The position numbers and the translations under genes are program-made. Below are positions 1 to 7,075 of a stretch of 51,370 nucleotides of DNA, piece by piece; the stretch's first letter is position 1, and every line of letters starts with the position of its first letter. The notes under the pieces are model-generated. The model had not been told where the DNA came from and searched no databases. It saw nothing but the letters and a program-made list of their open reading frames with translations. The DNA comes from Rhodospirillaceae bacterium (GTDB lineage Bacteria; Pseudomonadota; Alphaproteobacteria; Rhodospirillales; Casp-alpha2), in NCBI GenBank assembly GCA_018698795.1, contig JABIPG010000044.1, forward strand, positions 1-51,370, read 5' to 3'.

Positions 1-714
1 ATTCCGTTGGGGTGCGTGCGCGCCGGGCAATCGTTCTGCCCCATGGATGCCAATGGCGTCGCTATCGTTCGCACTGGTGGCCCTGGCGGCCCTGGCGGCA
101 CTAGTGGCCCTGCGGCACCGATGTCGACGCAGGTTCAGCAGTTGATTGCCGACCGAGGCGCGAAAGCCAAATTGCAAAAGATTGCACACATGGCGGTCTT
201 TATGGTCCCGGCCATGACGGTGTTCATGTGGAACTGGGTGACGGCAAACGTCGAGATTTTCGTCCGCGTCGCCAAAAAAATTGCCAAGTCCCGGAAGCTA
301 AAGCTGTTGATGCGGAAAACTGTAAACACCAGCGCCCATCAACCCGAAACCTCGGTTGCGCCAGAAGCCCCCATCAAAGCCAGCGAACCAGAAGCCCCGC
401 CTCAAGCCGAACCGGAAGCTGAGCCCGAGCCTCAACCGGAACCTAAGCTTGAGGCCGCGCCCAAGGTCGCGGTCGAAACCAAGCCTCAAACCCAGCCGGC
501 GACGGCAAAACCGCGCCCGGCTGCCAAACCGAAACCGAGCCCGAAACCGGCTCCCAAATCCACCCCTAAATCGGCCCCAAAACCCAAAGCCGCACCGAAG
601 CCAAAAGCGGATGTTTCCTTGCCGCAAGAAACAGCGCCGAAGCCCGCGGCCAAAAGCAAGCGCAAGCGGCGCGGTATTCGCCTCAAGGGCCAGCTGCCGG
701 GAGGGTCGGAGTAA
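1..714 (+). CDS. Membrane protein with Pro/Lys/Glu-rich basic tail (5' end uncertain)
   Basis: Function not recognised. The frame is open at base 1, so the protein may begin upstream; internal ATGs at 43 and 121 lack a convincing Shine-Dalgarno sequence. Counting from the TTG at 7, it has a short collagen-like GGPGGPGG stretch (residues 24-31), one hydrophobic segment at about 60-82, and a very basic patch just after it (VAKKIAKSRKLKLLMRK). A Pro/Glu-rich then Pro/Lys/Ala-rich low-complexity tail follows, ending in a KSKRKRRG-type cluster. The positive-inside rule puts the tail in the cytoplasm. The stop overlaps the next start by one base (TAATG), so the two are probably translationally coupled. 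Inference: a membrane anchor whose basic disordered tail could touch the ParA-like ATPase encoded downstream. It could instead be a structural coat component. Confidence 0.6.
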   Translation: MPLGCVRAGQSFCPMDANGVAIVRTGGPGGPGGTSGPAAPMSTQVQQLIADRGAKAKLQKIAHMAVFMVPAMTVFMWNWVTANVEIFVRVAKKIAKSRKLKLLMRKTVNTSAHQPETSVAPEAPIKASEPEAPPQAEPEAEPEPQPEPKLEAAPKVAVETKPQTQPATAKPRPAAKPKPSPKPAPKSTPKSAPKPKAAPKPKADVSLPQETAPKPAAKSKRKRRGIRLKGQLPGGSE

Positions 715-1394
715 TGACCGTGTTATCCACCCAACGCCGTTTGCGGTCGGTCAATCTTTTCCTCGCTCTCAGCGTGCTTGGCATAGCAGCGACCTCTACT
801 GGCCGCGCGGCTGAGCGCGGCGCGATCATGCCCGACCCGCCGATTGGTCCCTACCAATCGATCATCTTCGGTCGCACCCAAGGCCATGCCGATGCCGGAC
901 AAATCGGCACGCTGCCACCCTTGGGCTACGCTCCCGGCATTGCACCGCCACAGGTGATCCGAGCGCCGCAAGAGACGACGCCGACACCAGCTCCGATGGG
1001 CGCGGGCCAGTTTCCGCCACTGGAACCACAGAACCCACCGTCCGTGGCTGAGCAAACGCCCCCTCCAGCGCCCGTTCCGTCTCAATCAACGGACACAAGG
1101 TTTCCGCCAACCCCACCCGGTGCAGAGATCGAGCCGGCCGGGCCGGCCGGGCCGACCGGGCCGACCGCAAATCCCTATCAGGCATTCAGCCCCTTTAACT
1201 CTTATGGGCAGCCTGTCCAACAATGGAGCCAACAACGGGGCCAACAATGGTTCCCGCAATGGAACCAACCATCCGGCCAGCAATACCGCTATCCGACGCC
1301 CGGGTATGGAACGCCTCCCGGGTATGGCACACCCCCCGGGTATAGCATGCCTTATGGCGCTCAGCCGAACTGGTTCCCTGGGGGAATGCGATGA
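714..1394 (+). CDS. Secreted Pro/Gln/Gly/Tyr-rich low-complexity protein
   Basis: A 226-residue protein with a probable Sec signal peptide: an Arg-containing N-terminus, a hydrophobic core at about 14-28, and likely cleavage near GRAA at 30-33. The mature part is low complexity: Pro-rich to about 140, a collagen-like AGPAGPTGP at about 142-150, a Gln/Trp stretch, then PGYGTPPGYGTPPGY repeats, ending in WFPGGMR. It has no catalytic motif. The composition recalls periplasmic sulfur globule coat proteins, and the gene lies between a membrane-tail protein and a similar secreted protein, with a one-base overlap upstream and an ATGA overlap downstream. The C-terminal FPGG-x-R resembles the end of the next protein, so the two may be diverged duplicates or bind a common partner. 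Function is inferred from composition and context only. Confidence 0.7.
   Translation: MTVLSTQRRLRSVNLFLALSVLGIAATSTGRAAERGAIMPDPPIGPYQSIIFGRTQGHADAGQIGTLPPLGYAPGIAPPQVIRAPQETTPTPAPMGAGQFPPLEPQNPPSVAEQTPPPAPVPSQSTDTRFPPTPPGAEIEPAGPAGPTGPTANPYQAFSPFNSYGQPVQQWSQQRGQQWFPQWNQPSGQQYRYPTPGYGTPPGYGTPPGYSMPYGAQPNWFPGGMR
1133..1168 (+). repeat. Four 9-bp tandem units encoding collagen-like Gly-Pro triplets
   Basis: Four consecutive copies of gccggccgg or gccgaccgg (the last unit diverged) lie inside the secreted protein at 714-1394. They encode Ala/Thr-Gly-Pro triplets. Such a repeat can change length by slippage without breaking the frame. Confidence 0.7.
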
Positions 1395-1900
1395 TTCGCT
1401 TCGGGTTCAATTTGGCGGTTCTTGTGGCACTTGGCTTGCCAAGCACCACAGCCCTGGGGACCGAACTGGCGACCGAACTGGCGACCGACAATCCCTGGCG
1501 CGCGCCGTCGCAGCAGACCACGCCCAACCATCAATATGCTCCTGCCGAACGCCAAGCGGGCCCAACGCGGGGACAGATTCAGGCCCCGAAATTCGCGGCG
1601 CCGAGATCTGGCCCAGGTCCGGCTTTTCCGCCACCAGCAGGGGCCGCTCTGCCCCAAGCGGTGCAGCCGTCGCAACCCGCGCCTTACGGCTTTAGCGTTC
1701 CGAACCGCGCCTATCCTAACGATCTCCGGCCTCCATACCCCACGTATCGGGGACCGGCTTATGGCTATCGCCAACCTTACCCCTACCCCAATTCCTACCC
1801 TGGGGGTTTCCCGAGCCCCTATCTGGGTGGGGATCCCATTCTCCGTGACAGCCTTTTCCGGTCCAGTGGATGGGGTGGTTTTCCGGGAGGTTGGCGATGA
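1391..1900 (+). CDS. Secreted Pro/Tyr/Gly-rich low-complexity protein
   Basis: A 169-residue protein with a signal peptide (hydrophobic core about residues 5-20). The mature chain is rich in Pro, Gln and Ala, then becomes Tyr/Pro-rich with PYPTYRGPAYGYRQPYPYPN, and ends in GGFPGGWR. It has no Cys and no enzymatic motif. The start codon overlaps the stop of the previous gene (ATGA), which favours co-translation. The shared C-terminal FPGG-x-R and similar composition suggest relatedness to the preceding protein. With the sulfur-globule-type protein downstream it forms a run of three secreted Gly/Tyr/Pro-rich polypeptides, the kind of protein that coats extracytoplasmic inclusions. This role is inferred; another envelope structure is possible. 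Confidence 0.7.
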   Translation: MIRFGFNLAVLVALGLPSTTALGTELATELATDNPWRAPSQQTTPNHQYAPAERQAGPTRGQIQAPKFAAPRSGPGPAFPPPAGAALPQAVQPSQPAPYGFSVPNRAYPNDLRPPYPTYRGPAYGYRQPYPYPNSYPGGFPSPYLGGDPILRDSLFRSSGWGGFPGGWR

Positions 1901-2003
1901 TTTCGAATTTTTCAACTTTGGATCAATCGATCCAGATTCCATCGGGCTTCCCCTCGCCCCGATGTAACCCCCAAAGGAGAGGGAAAAACCAAGGAGACGA
2001 GCA

Positions 2004-2471
2004 ATGAACCGATTCTTGAAAGTGGCGGCTATTGCCGGTGTTTTGGGCGTCGCCGCCCTCGCGACGAGCCCTGCTAATGCCCAATGGGGCGGTCCTGGCT
2101 GGGGTGGTCCCGGTTGGGGTGGCGGCCCGTGGAACAGCTGGGGCAGCCCGTGGAACAGCTGGGGCCCGTTCAACGGCAACGGCATGGGCAACGGCGACTT
2201 CAGCATGAACTTCAGCGGCCGCGGCAGCGGTGACGGTTACGGTCGTGGCCGTGGCGGTTATCCCTACGGTGGTGGTTACGGCGCACCGTACGGCTATGGC
2301 GCACCTGGTGGATATGGCGCTCCGTACGGCGGCGGCGCACCTCGCGGTTATGGCGCACCATATGGTTACGGCGCACCGCCAGCATACGGCTATGCTCCGC
2401 CGCGCCCGCCAGCTGGGTATCCTGCAGCTCCGGCACAGCCGGGGCAGAAAGCCAACCCGGCAACCAAGTAA
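2004..2471 (+). CDS. Sulfur globule family protein (Gly/Tyr/Pro-rich envelope protein)
   Basis: A 155-residue protein with a signal peptide cleaved near PANA-QWGG (residue 27). The mature protein begins with Trp/Gly/Pro repeats ([12 protein letters not shown], then [13 protein letters not shown]), passes through [19 protein letters not shown] and continues into [10 protein letters not shown]-type repeats, ending in a Pro/Ala tail. This layout (signal peptide, W/G/N-rich head, short DF-x-M-x-F-SGRG centre, YG-repeat tail) is that of the sulfur globule proteins known from purple sulfur bacteria and other sulfur oxidisers, which form the protein coat of periplasmic sulfur globules. A clear ribosome binding site (aaggaga) precedes the ATG after a 103-base gap. 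A strong hairpin follows the gene, which would suit high expression of this cistron. Another low-complexity envelope protein is the main alternative. Confidence 0.72.
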   Translation: MNRFLKVAAIAGVLGVAALATSPANAQWGGPGWGGPGWGGGPWNSWGSPWNSWGPFNGNGMGNGDFSMNFSGRGSGDGYGRGRGGYPYGGGYGAPYGYGAPGGYGAPYGGGAPRGYGAPYGYGAPPAYGYAPPRPPAGYPAAPAQPGQKANPATK

Positions 2472-2485
2472 GACCTTCGAGGATA

Positions 2486-2511
2486 GGTGCCGCTCGGCTT
2501 CGGGCGGCACC
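2486..2511 (+). terminator. Strong intercistronic hairpin after the globule-protein gene
   Basis: An 8-bp G+C-rich stem (ggtgccgc/gcggcacc) extends by three further pairs to close a four-base loop at 2497-2500. It is followed by tccccttgc rather than a proper T run, so it is probably a leaky terminator or an mRNA-stabilising hairpin. It would let the coat-protein gene be made in excess over the downstream genes. Confidence 0.5.
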
Positions 2512-2582
2512 TCCCCTTGCACAATAGCCTTTGCAGAATGGCGCTTGATCAATCGCCCTGGAACAATGGAGTAAGCAGGAAC

Positions 2583-3428
2583 ATGGACATCCACAAAATT
2601 GCCTTCGCGGCATTGATTTTACTGCCGCTCGGCAGCCAACACGCAACCGCTGAAACGCCCGCCTTCACTGCGGACTTCACCCAGACCCGCGCTTGGGGTG
2701 GTGGACAGATGGGGCAAGTCTATGTCGCCGGAGACAAATTGCGCTTCGAGTTTCGCCACGGCCCCAAAAAAATCATACAAATCGTCGACGGCAAAGCCGA
2801 CACGGTGACCATGCTGTTTCCGGATCAAATGACCTACATGACCCGCAAGGGCGGCGCCCAAGATTTGTTACCGGGTTTCCGTGCACAAACGCCCTGCACA
2901 AACGCCGCGAACGTCAAATGTAATAAGCTCGGCACCGAAAAATTTGGCGATGACACGGTCGAGACTTGGCGGATCGTCCCGCAACGCTCACCGATCAGCG
3001 TCAAGGTATGGTGGGATTCAAAACGCAAAATGAGCCTGCGCCAGGAATTTTCCGACGGGCGCGTCGCCACTGCAACCAAGGTCGCTGAAACCAAATCCAT
3101 GGGCCGCGATGTGGAACGCTGGATCACCGCCTACCTACTGCCCAACGGACAAGCCGGAGAGGGTGGCTTTGAGTTCGACAAGAAACTCGGCATGGCCACC
3201 AGTGAGAGGCAACCCAACGGCGCCATGTACCGTTACCGCAACATTCGCACAACCGAGTCGAAAGCCGAATGGTTCCAGATCCCGAAAGACTACAAAAAAG
3301 CCAAACCGCCCAAGATGCCCGTGATGCCCGTGATGCCCATGCGCCAGCACCGCGCGCCCGGAAATCCAATGGGCAATCCAATTGGTAATCCTGTCCGCAA
3401 CCAAACCAAGCCCGGGGCAGCAAAATGA
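2583..3428 (+). CDS. Secreted LolA/DUF4412-like protein with Pro/Met/Asn repeat tail
   Basis: A 281-residue protein starting at ATG 2583, which has an AGGA-type ribosome binding site and begins a good signal peptide (residues 1-22, cleavage near ATA-ET). An earlier in-frame start would put the signal peptide internally. The mature domain (about 27-230) reads like the half-barrel LolA/DUF4412 class: an FTADFTQTR opening, then V-x-GDKLRFEF, MTYMTRKG and KVWWDSKRKMSLRQE. Such proteins bind lipids or hydrophobic ligands in the periplasm. Cys 100 and 107 could form a disulfide. The C-terminus carries short repeats (PVMPVMP, then NPMGNPIGNPVRN). It overlaps the ParA-like gene by ATGA. A role in handling the globule surface or its lipids is inference. 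Confidence 0.6.
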   Translation: MDIHKIAFAALILLPLGSQHATAETPAFTADFTQTRAWGGGQMGQVYVAGDKLRFEFRHGPKKIIQIVDGKADTVTMLFPDQMTYMTRKGGAQDLLPGFRAQTPCTNAANVKCNKLGTEKFGDDTVETWRIVPQRSPISVKVWWDSKRKMSLRQEFSDGRVATATKVAETKSMGRDVERWITAYLLPNGQAGEGGFEFDKKLGMATSERQPNGAMYRYRNIRTTESKAEWFQIPKDYKKAKPPKMPVMPVMPMRQHRAPGNPMGNPIGNPVRNQTKPGAAK

Positions 3429-4042
3429 TCGTCGTTGTCGGCAACTTGAAGGGCGGCACTGGCAAGAGCACAACGGTGTTCAACCTGGCGCTCTGGCATG
3501 CCCATCATAAAGGCGATGGCGCCGTGTGCGATCTCGACCCCCAGGCGACACTGCGCGACGCTATCGACGTGCGCAACGAAGAAGAGTTCGAGCCGCGCCT
3601 CGATGTACGCGCCAAGTTGCCGACCCGAAAATCCGGGCCCATTCTTGTCGATGTCGGCATGTGGGATACACCGGCCATGCGCGCCGCGCTTAGGCGTGCC
3701 GACCGTGTGTTGATCCCCGTCGCACCAAGCCAGGCCGACGTCTGGTCGACACAGCGGTTTTTGGAGATCGTCGCCGATGCCACCAAGGGCAAGAAAAGTC
3801 CGGCTCTCTACGCTTTCATCAGCCGCGCCGACACACACCCCGGGTCTCGCGAAAACGAAGAGGCCGCCGAGGCTCTCGGTTCAATCCCCGGCCTCAACCT
3901 CTTGGACTCGCGCCTGTCGCAGCGCATCGCGTTCAGGCGGTCGTTCAGCGAAGGCTTGGCGGTGTTCGAACTGGAGCCTTCGGGCAAGGCCGCGTCCGAG
4001 TTGTCGGCATTGGCGCAAGAAGTCTTTGGCGCCTCCGCATAG
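3425..4042 (+). CDS. Orphan ParA/MinD-family ATPase
   Basis: A 205-residue P-loop ATPase of the ParA/MinD superfamily. The deviant Walker A is KGGTGKST at residues 9-16, with both the signature lysine (K9) and the phosphate-binding lysine (K14). Walker A' is CDLDPQAT at 35-42 and Walker B is ILVDVG at 73-78. The chain is short, with no N-terminal DNA-binding domain, like type Ib ParA and ParA-like proteins that position intracellular cargo (McdA for carboxysomes, PpfA/ParC for chemoreceptor arrays). There is no ParB gene beside it and I see no parS-like repeat, so plasmid or chromosome partition is unlikely. It overlaps the LolA-like gene by four bases and precedes the TPR protein by 21 bases. 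Inference: it spaces or segregates the inclusion built by this locus. Confidence 0.8.
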   Translation: MIVVVGNLKGGTGKSTTVFNLALWHAHHKGDGAVCDLDPQATLRDAIDVRNEEEFEPRLDVRAKLPTRKSGPILVDVGMWDTPAMRAALRRADRVLIPVAPSQADVWSTQRFLEIVADATKGKKSPALYAFISRADTHPGSRENEEAAEALGSIPGLNLLDSRLSQRIAFRRSFSEGLAVFELEPSGKAASELSALAQEVFGASA

Positions 4043-4063
4043 ACGCCGCGAAAGGGTTTTCTG

Positions 4064-4810
4064 ATGGCACTTCGATGGATACTCAATCACCTGATTACGG
4101 CTTGCGCCATTGGTGCGCTGGTTTTTGTTGTGATCTTCCACCACGAAGTCGGCAGCCGATTGGCGCGATTTGCCGAGGCCATGGGATACGGCTTCGCCGT
4201 CGAGTGGGCAGCATCACTAGCCGACAGCGCTGAAGATGCAATGGCGACGCAAAAAACCACCCCGCCCGAACCCACACCAGAACCCACACCAAGAAATACG
4301 CCAAAACCTGAGCCTGAACTGGCGTCAAAAATCGCCGAAAAGCCTGCTGCGCCGCTCGAGCAACCAACCGTTGAGCCCAAATTCTCGGAACCGCCCACGC
4401 GCGCCCCGGCGCCCGCGTCTCGCCCCATGGCGACAGCATTGCTGAATGGCGATTGCGCAGCCACGGCTCTGACACCGCCGGGCGAAAAAATCATCGCTGA
4501 GTGGGCGGCAGCCCGAAAACAGTATTGGGAAGGTGACTTGACCGGCGCGACGAAAGCTTATGAGCGCCTGATCAAAGACAATCCCGACATTCCGGATTTG
4601 CCTGGAGAACTGGCAAACATTCACTTTGGACAAGGCAAGGTCGATGATGCGGCCGGGCTTTATCTGGAGGCTGGGCTGCGCATGATCCAGGGGCCGGCGC
4701 CGCTGTGCGCCCAGCGGGTCGCGAACATCTTGCAAGCCATCGACCAAGACAAAGCCCAATACCTGGAGAAGCGCATGCTTTCCGCACGCGTCGCCGGGAC
4801 ATCAAACTAA
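4064..4810 (+). CDS. Membrane-anchored TPR-like protein with Pro-rich linker
   Basis: A 248-residue protein. An N-terminal signal-anchor lies at about 9-26, followed by a Glu/Pro/Lys-rich low-complexity linker (about 65-120) and an alpha-helical C-terminal domain (about 140-240). A TPR-like pair runs from WAAARKQYWEGDLTGATKAY through GELANIHFGQGKVDDAAGLY. Charge distribution suggests the C-terminal domain is periplasmic. Two Cys flanking the TPR part (in NGDCAAT and PLCAQRV) could form a disulfide, which would fit. TPR domains usually bind partner proteins, so this may be the scaffold linking secreted coat proteins to the membrane. The linker resembles those in the first gene and the GTPase of this cluster. 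No specific family recognised. Confidence 0.65.
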   Translation: MALRWILNHLITACAIGALVFVVIFHHEVGSRLARFAEAMGYGFAVEWAASLADSAEDAMATQKTTPPEPTPEPTPRNTPKPEPELASKIAEKPAAPLEQPTVEPKFSEPPTRAPAPASRPMATALLNGDCAATALTPPGEKIIAEWAAARKQYWEGDLTGATKAYERLIKDNPDIPDLPGELANIHFGQGKVDDAAGLYLEAGLRMIQGPAPLCAQRVANILQAIDQDKAQYLEKRMLSARVAGTSN

Positions 4811-4837
4811 ACCGGGAACGCAACGAGGAGGTTACTC

Positions 4838-5431
4838 ATGAACTTGGTACGGAACATTCTTTCACTGATCGGCATTGTCACGGTCATTGTTGGCATCGGC
4901 GCCTACGCGAAGCTCTCGCCCATGCTCGCCGCATTCGATAAATTCGACGACGACGCCGTCGCCACCTATAGCGAAATGGTCTCGAAGTTGATCGAAACCG
5001 GCAACCCGGCGGAAGCGACGGTTTGGAAAGTTTTGGCCAACGAGGACCAGAGCTTCGAAGACATTGATCAGACCATCAAAGTCGTCGCTAACGAGCACAA
5101 CATCAAGAACGTCGGTGAGTTGCCGCTCTGGAAGCAAGTTGCGGCCATGACCGGCGAAGAACAGCGTATCGCCAAAATTTACATGTTCTGCAATCCGCTG
5201 ACCGCTTTTCAGATGATGGATTTCTCCGATGCCTATTCGGCCTATCTTCCGTGCCGAATCAGCGTCGTCGAAGACAAGAAACAGCCCGGCCGGTTTTGGA
5301 TTTATACCCTCAACATGGACATGATGATCCACGGCGGCATGCCGCTTCCCGAGCCTCTCCGCTCGGAAGCCTTGAAGGTCAAAATGATCATGCTCGATGT
5401 CTTGAAGCGCGCTAAGGAAGGCGATTTCTAG
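4838..5431 (+). CDS. Membrane-anchored DUF302-like protein
   Basis: A 197-residue protein with an N-terminal hydrophobic anchor (about 6-23) and a C-terminal domain resembling DUF302. The tell-tale pattern is a Cys-Asn-Pro (C118) followed about 20 residues later by LPCRI (C139) and a beta strand ending in FWIYTLNM. DUF302 has no established biochemical activity; the two Cys suggest a redox or ligand site. The domain probably faces the periplasm. A ribosome binding site (gaggag) precedes the start. It sits 27 bases after the TPR gene and 82 before the GTPase, in the same direction. My impression that DUF302 is frequent near sulfur-oxidation genes is general knowledge and not shown by this sequence. 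Confidence 0.6.
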   Translation: MNLVRNILSLIGIVTVIVGIGAYAKLSPMLAAFDKFDDDAVATYSEMVSKLIETGNPAEATVWKVLANEDQSFEDIDQTIKVVANEHNIKNVGELPLWKQVAAMTGEEQRIAKIYMFCNPLTAFQMMDFSDAYSAYLPCRISVVEDKKQPGRFWIYTLNMDMMIHGGMPLPEPLRSEALKVKMIMLDVLKRAKEGDF

Positions 5432-5513
5432 GGTATCTTTCCGGCTGAACATGCGTAACGGCAATGAATGACGCGGGGTCCCGTCCGGGATATCGCCAAC
5501 GAGGAGAAACTTA

Positions 5514-7061
5514 ATGAACGCAAACCCAAACGCCGCCCGATTGCCTTCGCAGTTGAAAACCTTGGCCAGCCACCTGGAGGTCGAGAGCCAGTCCATGGTG
5601 GAGTTGTTGCCGACGTTTTCGAAGTTGGACAAAATCCTCATGGGATTGGGTTTGCTGGCCAACAATGATTCGCTGACGACGCGTGTGCCTTGGTGGCCGC
5701 TGATCAGCGTCCTTGGCACCTATTCGTCGGGCAAGTCGACGTTCATCAACGACTACCTGGGCGAAAGCCTGCAAGCGACCGGCAATCAGGCTGTGGACGA
5801 TATGTTCACGGTTATTTGCTACGGGCCCTCCGACCATTCGCGTGTGCTTCCCGGCATGGCACTCGATGCTGACCCAAGGTTCCCATTTTACCGCATGAGT
5901 GAGAAAATCGAAGACGTCGCCGCCGGCGAAGGCAAACTGATCGGATCGTTCTTGCATTTAAAGACCTGCGGCAACGAGAAAATCAAAGGCAAAATCTTGG
6001 TCGATTCTCCCGGTTTCGATGCCGACGACCAACGGCGCTCGACGCTACGCGTCACCGACCACATCATCGATTTGTCCGACTTGGTGTTGGTCATGTTCGA
6101 CGCCCGCCATCCCGAGCCCGGCACCATGCAAGACACCTTGAAGCACTTGGTCGAAGAAACCGTCAACCGGCCCGATGCATCGAAGTTTCTCTACATCCTC
6201 AACCAGATCGACACCACGGCGAAAGAAGACAACCCCGAAGACGTGGTTTCCGCGTGGCAGCGCGGCGTTGCGCAGGCCGGACTGACGGCGGGACGGTTCT
6301 ACACCATCTTCTCGGAAAGTGCTGCCAACATCGACAACAACACGATCAAAGAACGGCTAAGCGCCAAACGCGATAAAGACCTGGCGGAAATTTACGGCCG
6401 TATCGAAGACGTGGAGATCGAACGCGATTACCGCATCGTCAGCGTGTTGGAAGGCACAGCCAATGAGATCGAACGCGAAATCCTGCCCGCCCTCGAAGCG
6501 GCGCTGGGACGTTGGCGCAGAGGGATTTTGCTTGGCGATGCGCTGATCTTCGGCGCGCTGGCCGGCGCTGGAGTGCTTTTGGCACGGACGGAATTGTTCA
6601 CACTTGAGCAGCTTCTTTCATGGACGGATGACCCGGTGACGCTGGGGCTATCGGCCATCGGACTAGGTGTGGTTTTCCTGTTTGGGCATTTCTGGGTGCG
6701 AGCTCTTGCCGCCAAGACGGTCGCCAAGCGCCTGCCGACCGAGGTCGGCCAGTTCGGGCTCAACCTCAAAACGGCGTTTGAGAAAAACACCCGGTTTTTC
6801 CGCAACGTGTTCCGCACCAATCCGGTCGGTTGGGGCAAGCGCGCCCGCAACCGCCTACAGGACATCCGCACCGAAGCTGCGCTACAGTTCCAGCGCCTGA
6901 ACGACCGGTTCACGGACCCGGCAGGCCGCGCCGCCGATACACCGAAAGTCATGGCCATGCCGAGCCAGGCGCTTGAACCTAAACCGCAGGCCGAGCCGGA
7001 ACCGGCACAACAGGTGGAAAAAGAACGCCCCGCCGATGAGCCGCAAGCTCAAGCGTCGTAA
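5514..7061 (+). CDS. EHD/dynamin-like GTPase with membrane hairpin and Pro/Glu-rich tail
   Basis: A 515-residue large GTPase. G1 is GTYSSGKST at 68-76, G3 is DSPG at 164-167 and G4 is NQID at 230-233; a Thr near 89 or 99 may serve as G2. The GTYSSGKSTFIN form of the P loop and the helix just before it resemble EHD-type dynamin-superfamily proteins, which bind and remodel membranes. Two hydrophobic segments at about 337-357 and 375-395 form a hairpin that could sit in the cytoplasmic membrane. The region after it is basic and helical, and the last 35 residues are Pro/Glu/Gln-rich. A gaggag ribosome binding site precedes the ATG. Inference: it shapes or severs the membrane around the inclusion, or divides it, together with the ParA-like ATPase. 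Confidence 0.8.
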   Translation: MNANPNAARLPSQLKTLASHLEVESQSMVELLPTFSKLDKILMGLGLLANNDSLTTRVPWWPLISVLGTYSSGKSTFINDYLGESLQATGNQAVDDMFTVICYGPSDHSRVLPGMALDADPRFPFYRMSEKIEDVAAGEGKLIGSFLHLKTCGNEKIKGKILVDSPGFDADDQRRSTLRVTDHIIDLSDLVLVMFDARHPEPGTMQDTLKHLVEETVNRPDASKFLYILNQIDTTAKEDNPEDVVSAWQRGVAQAGLTAGRFYTIFSESAANIDNNTIKERLSAKRDKDLAEIYGRIEDVEIERDYRIVSVLEGTANEIEREILPALEAALGRWRRGILLGDALIFGALAGAGVLLARTELFTLEQLLSWTDDPVTLGLSAIGLGVVFLFGHFWVRALAAKTVAKRLPTEVGQFGLNLKTAFEKNTRFFRNVFRTNPVGWGKRARNRLQDIRTEAALQFQRLNDRFTDPAGRAADTPKVMAMPSQALEPKPQAEPEPAQQVEKERPADEPQAQAS

Positions 7062-7075
7062 AGGTATAAACACAA

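Noticed and set aside
298-627. Long minus-strand open frame rich in Arg/Gly/Phe
   Set aside because: It is the antisense shadow of the Pro/Lys/Glu-rich tail at 1-714, with no ribosome binding site and no recognisable motif.
1361-2206. 281-codon minus-strand open frame across three secreted-protein genes
   Set aside because: It runs antisense to the signal-peptide-bearing genes, which have coherent starts, overlaps and composition; the frame itself has no domain.
3425-4042. Plasmid or integrated-element partition locus
   Set aside because: No ParB, replication gene, integrase or attachment site is seen; the ATPase is embedded in an operon of envelope genes.
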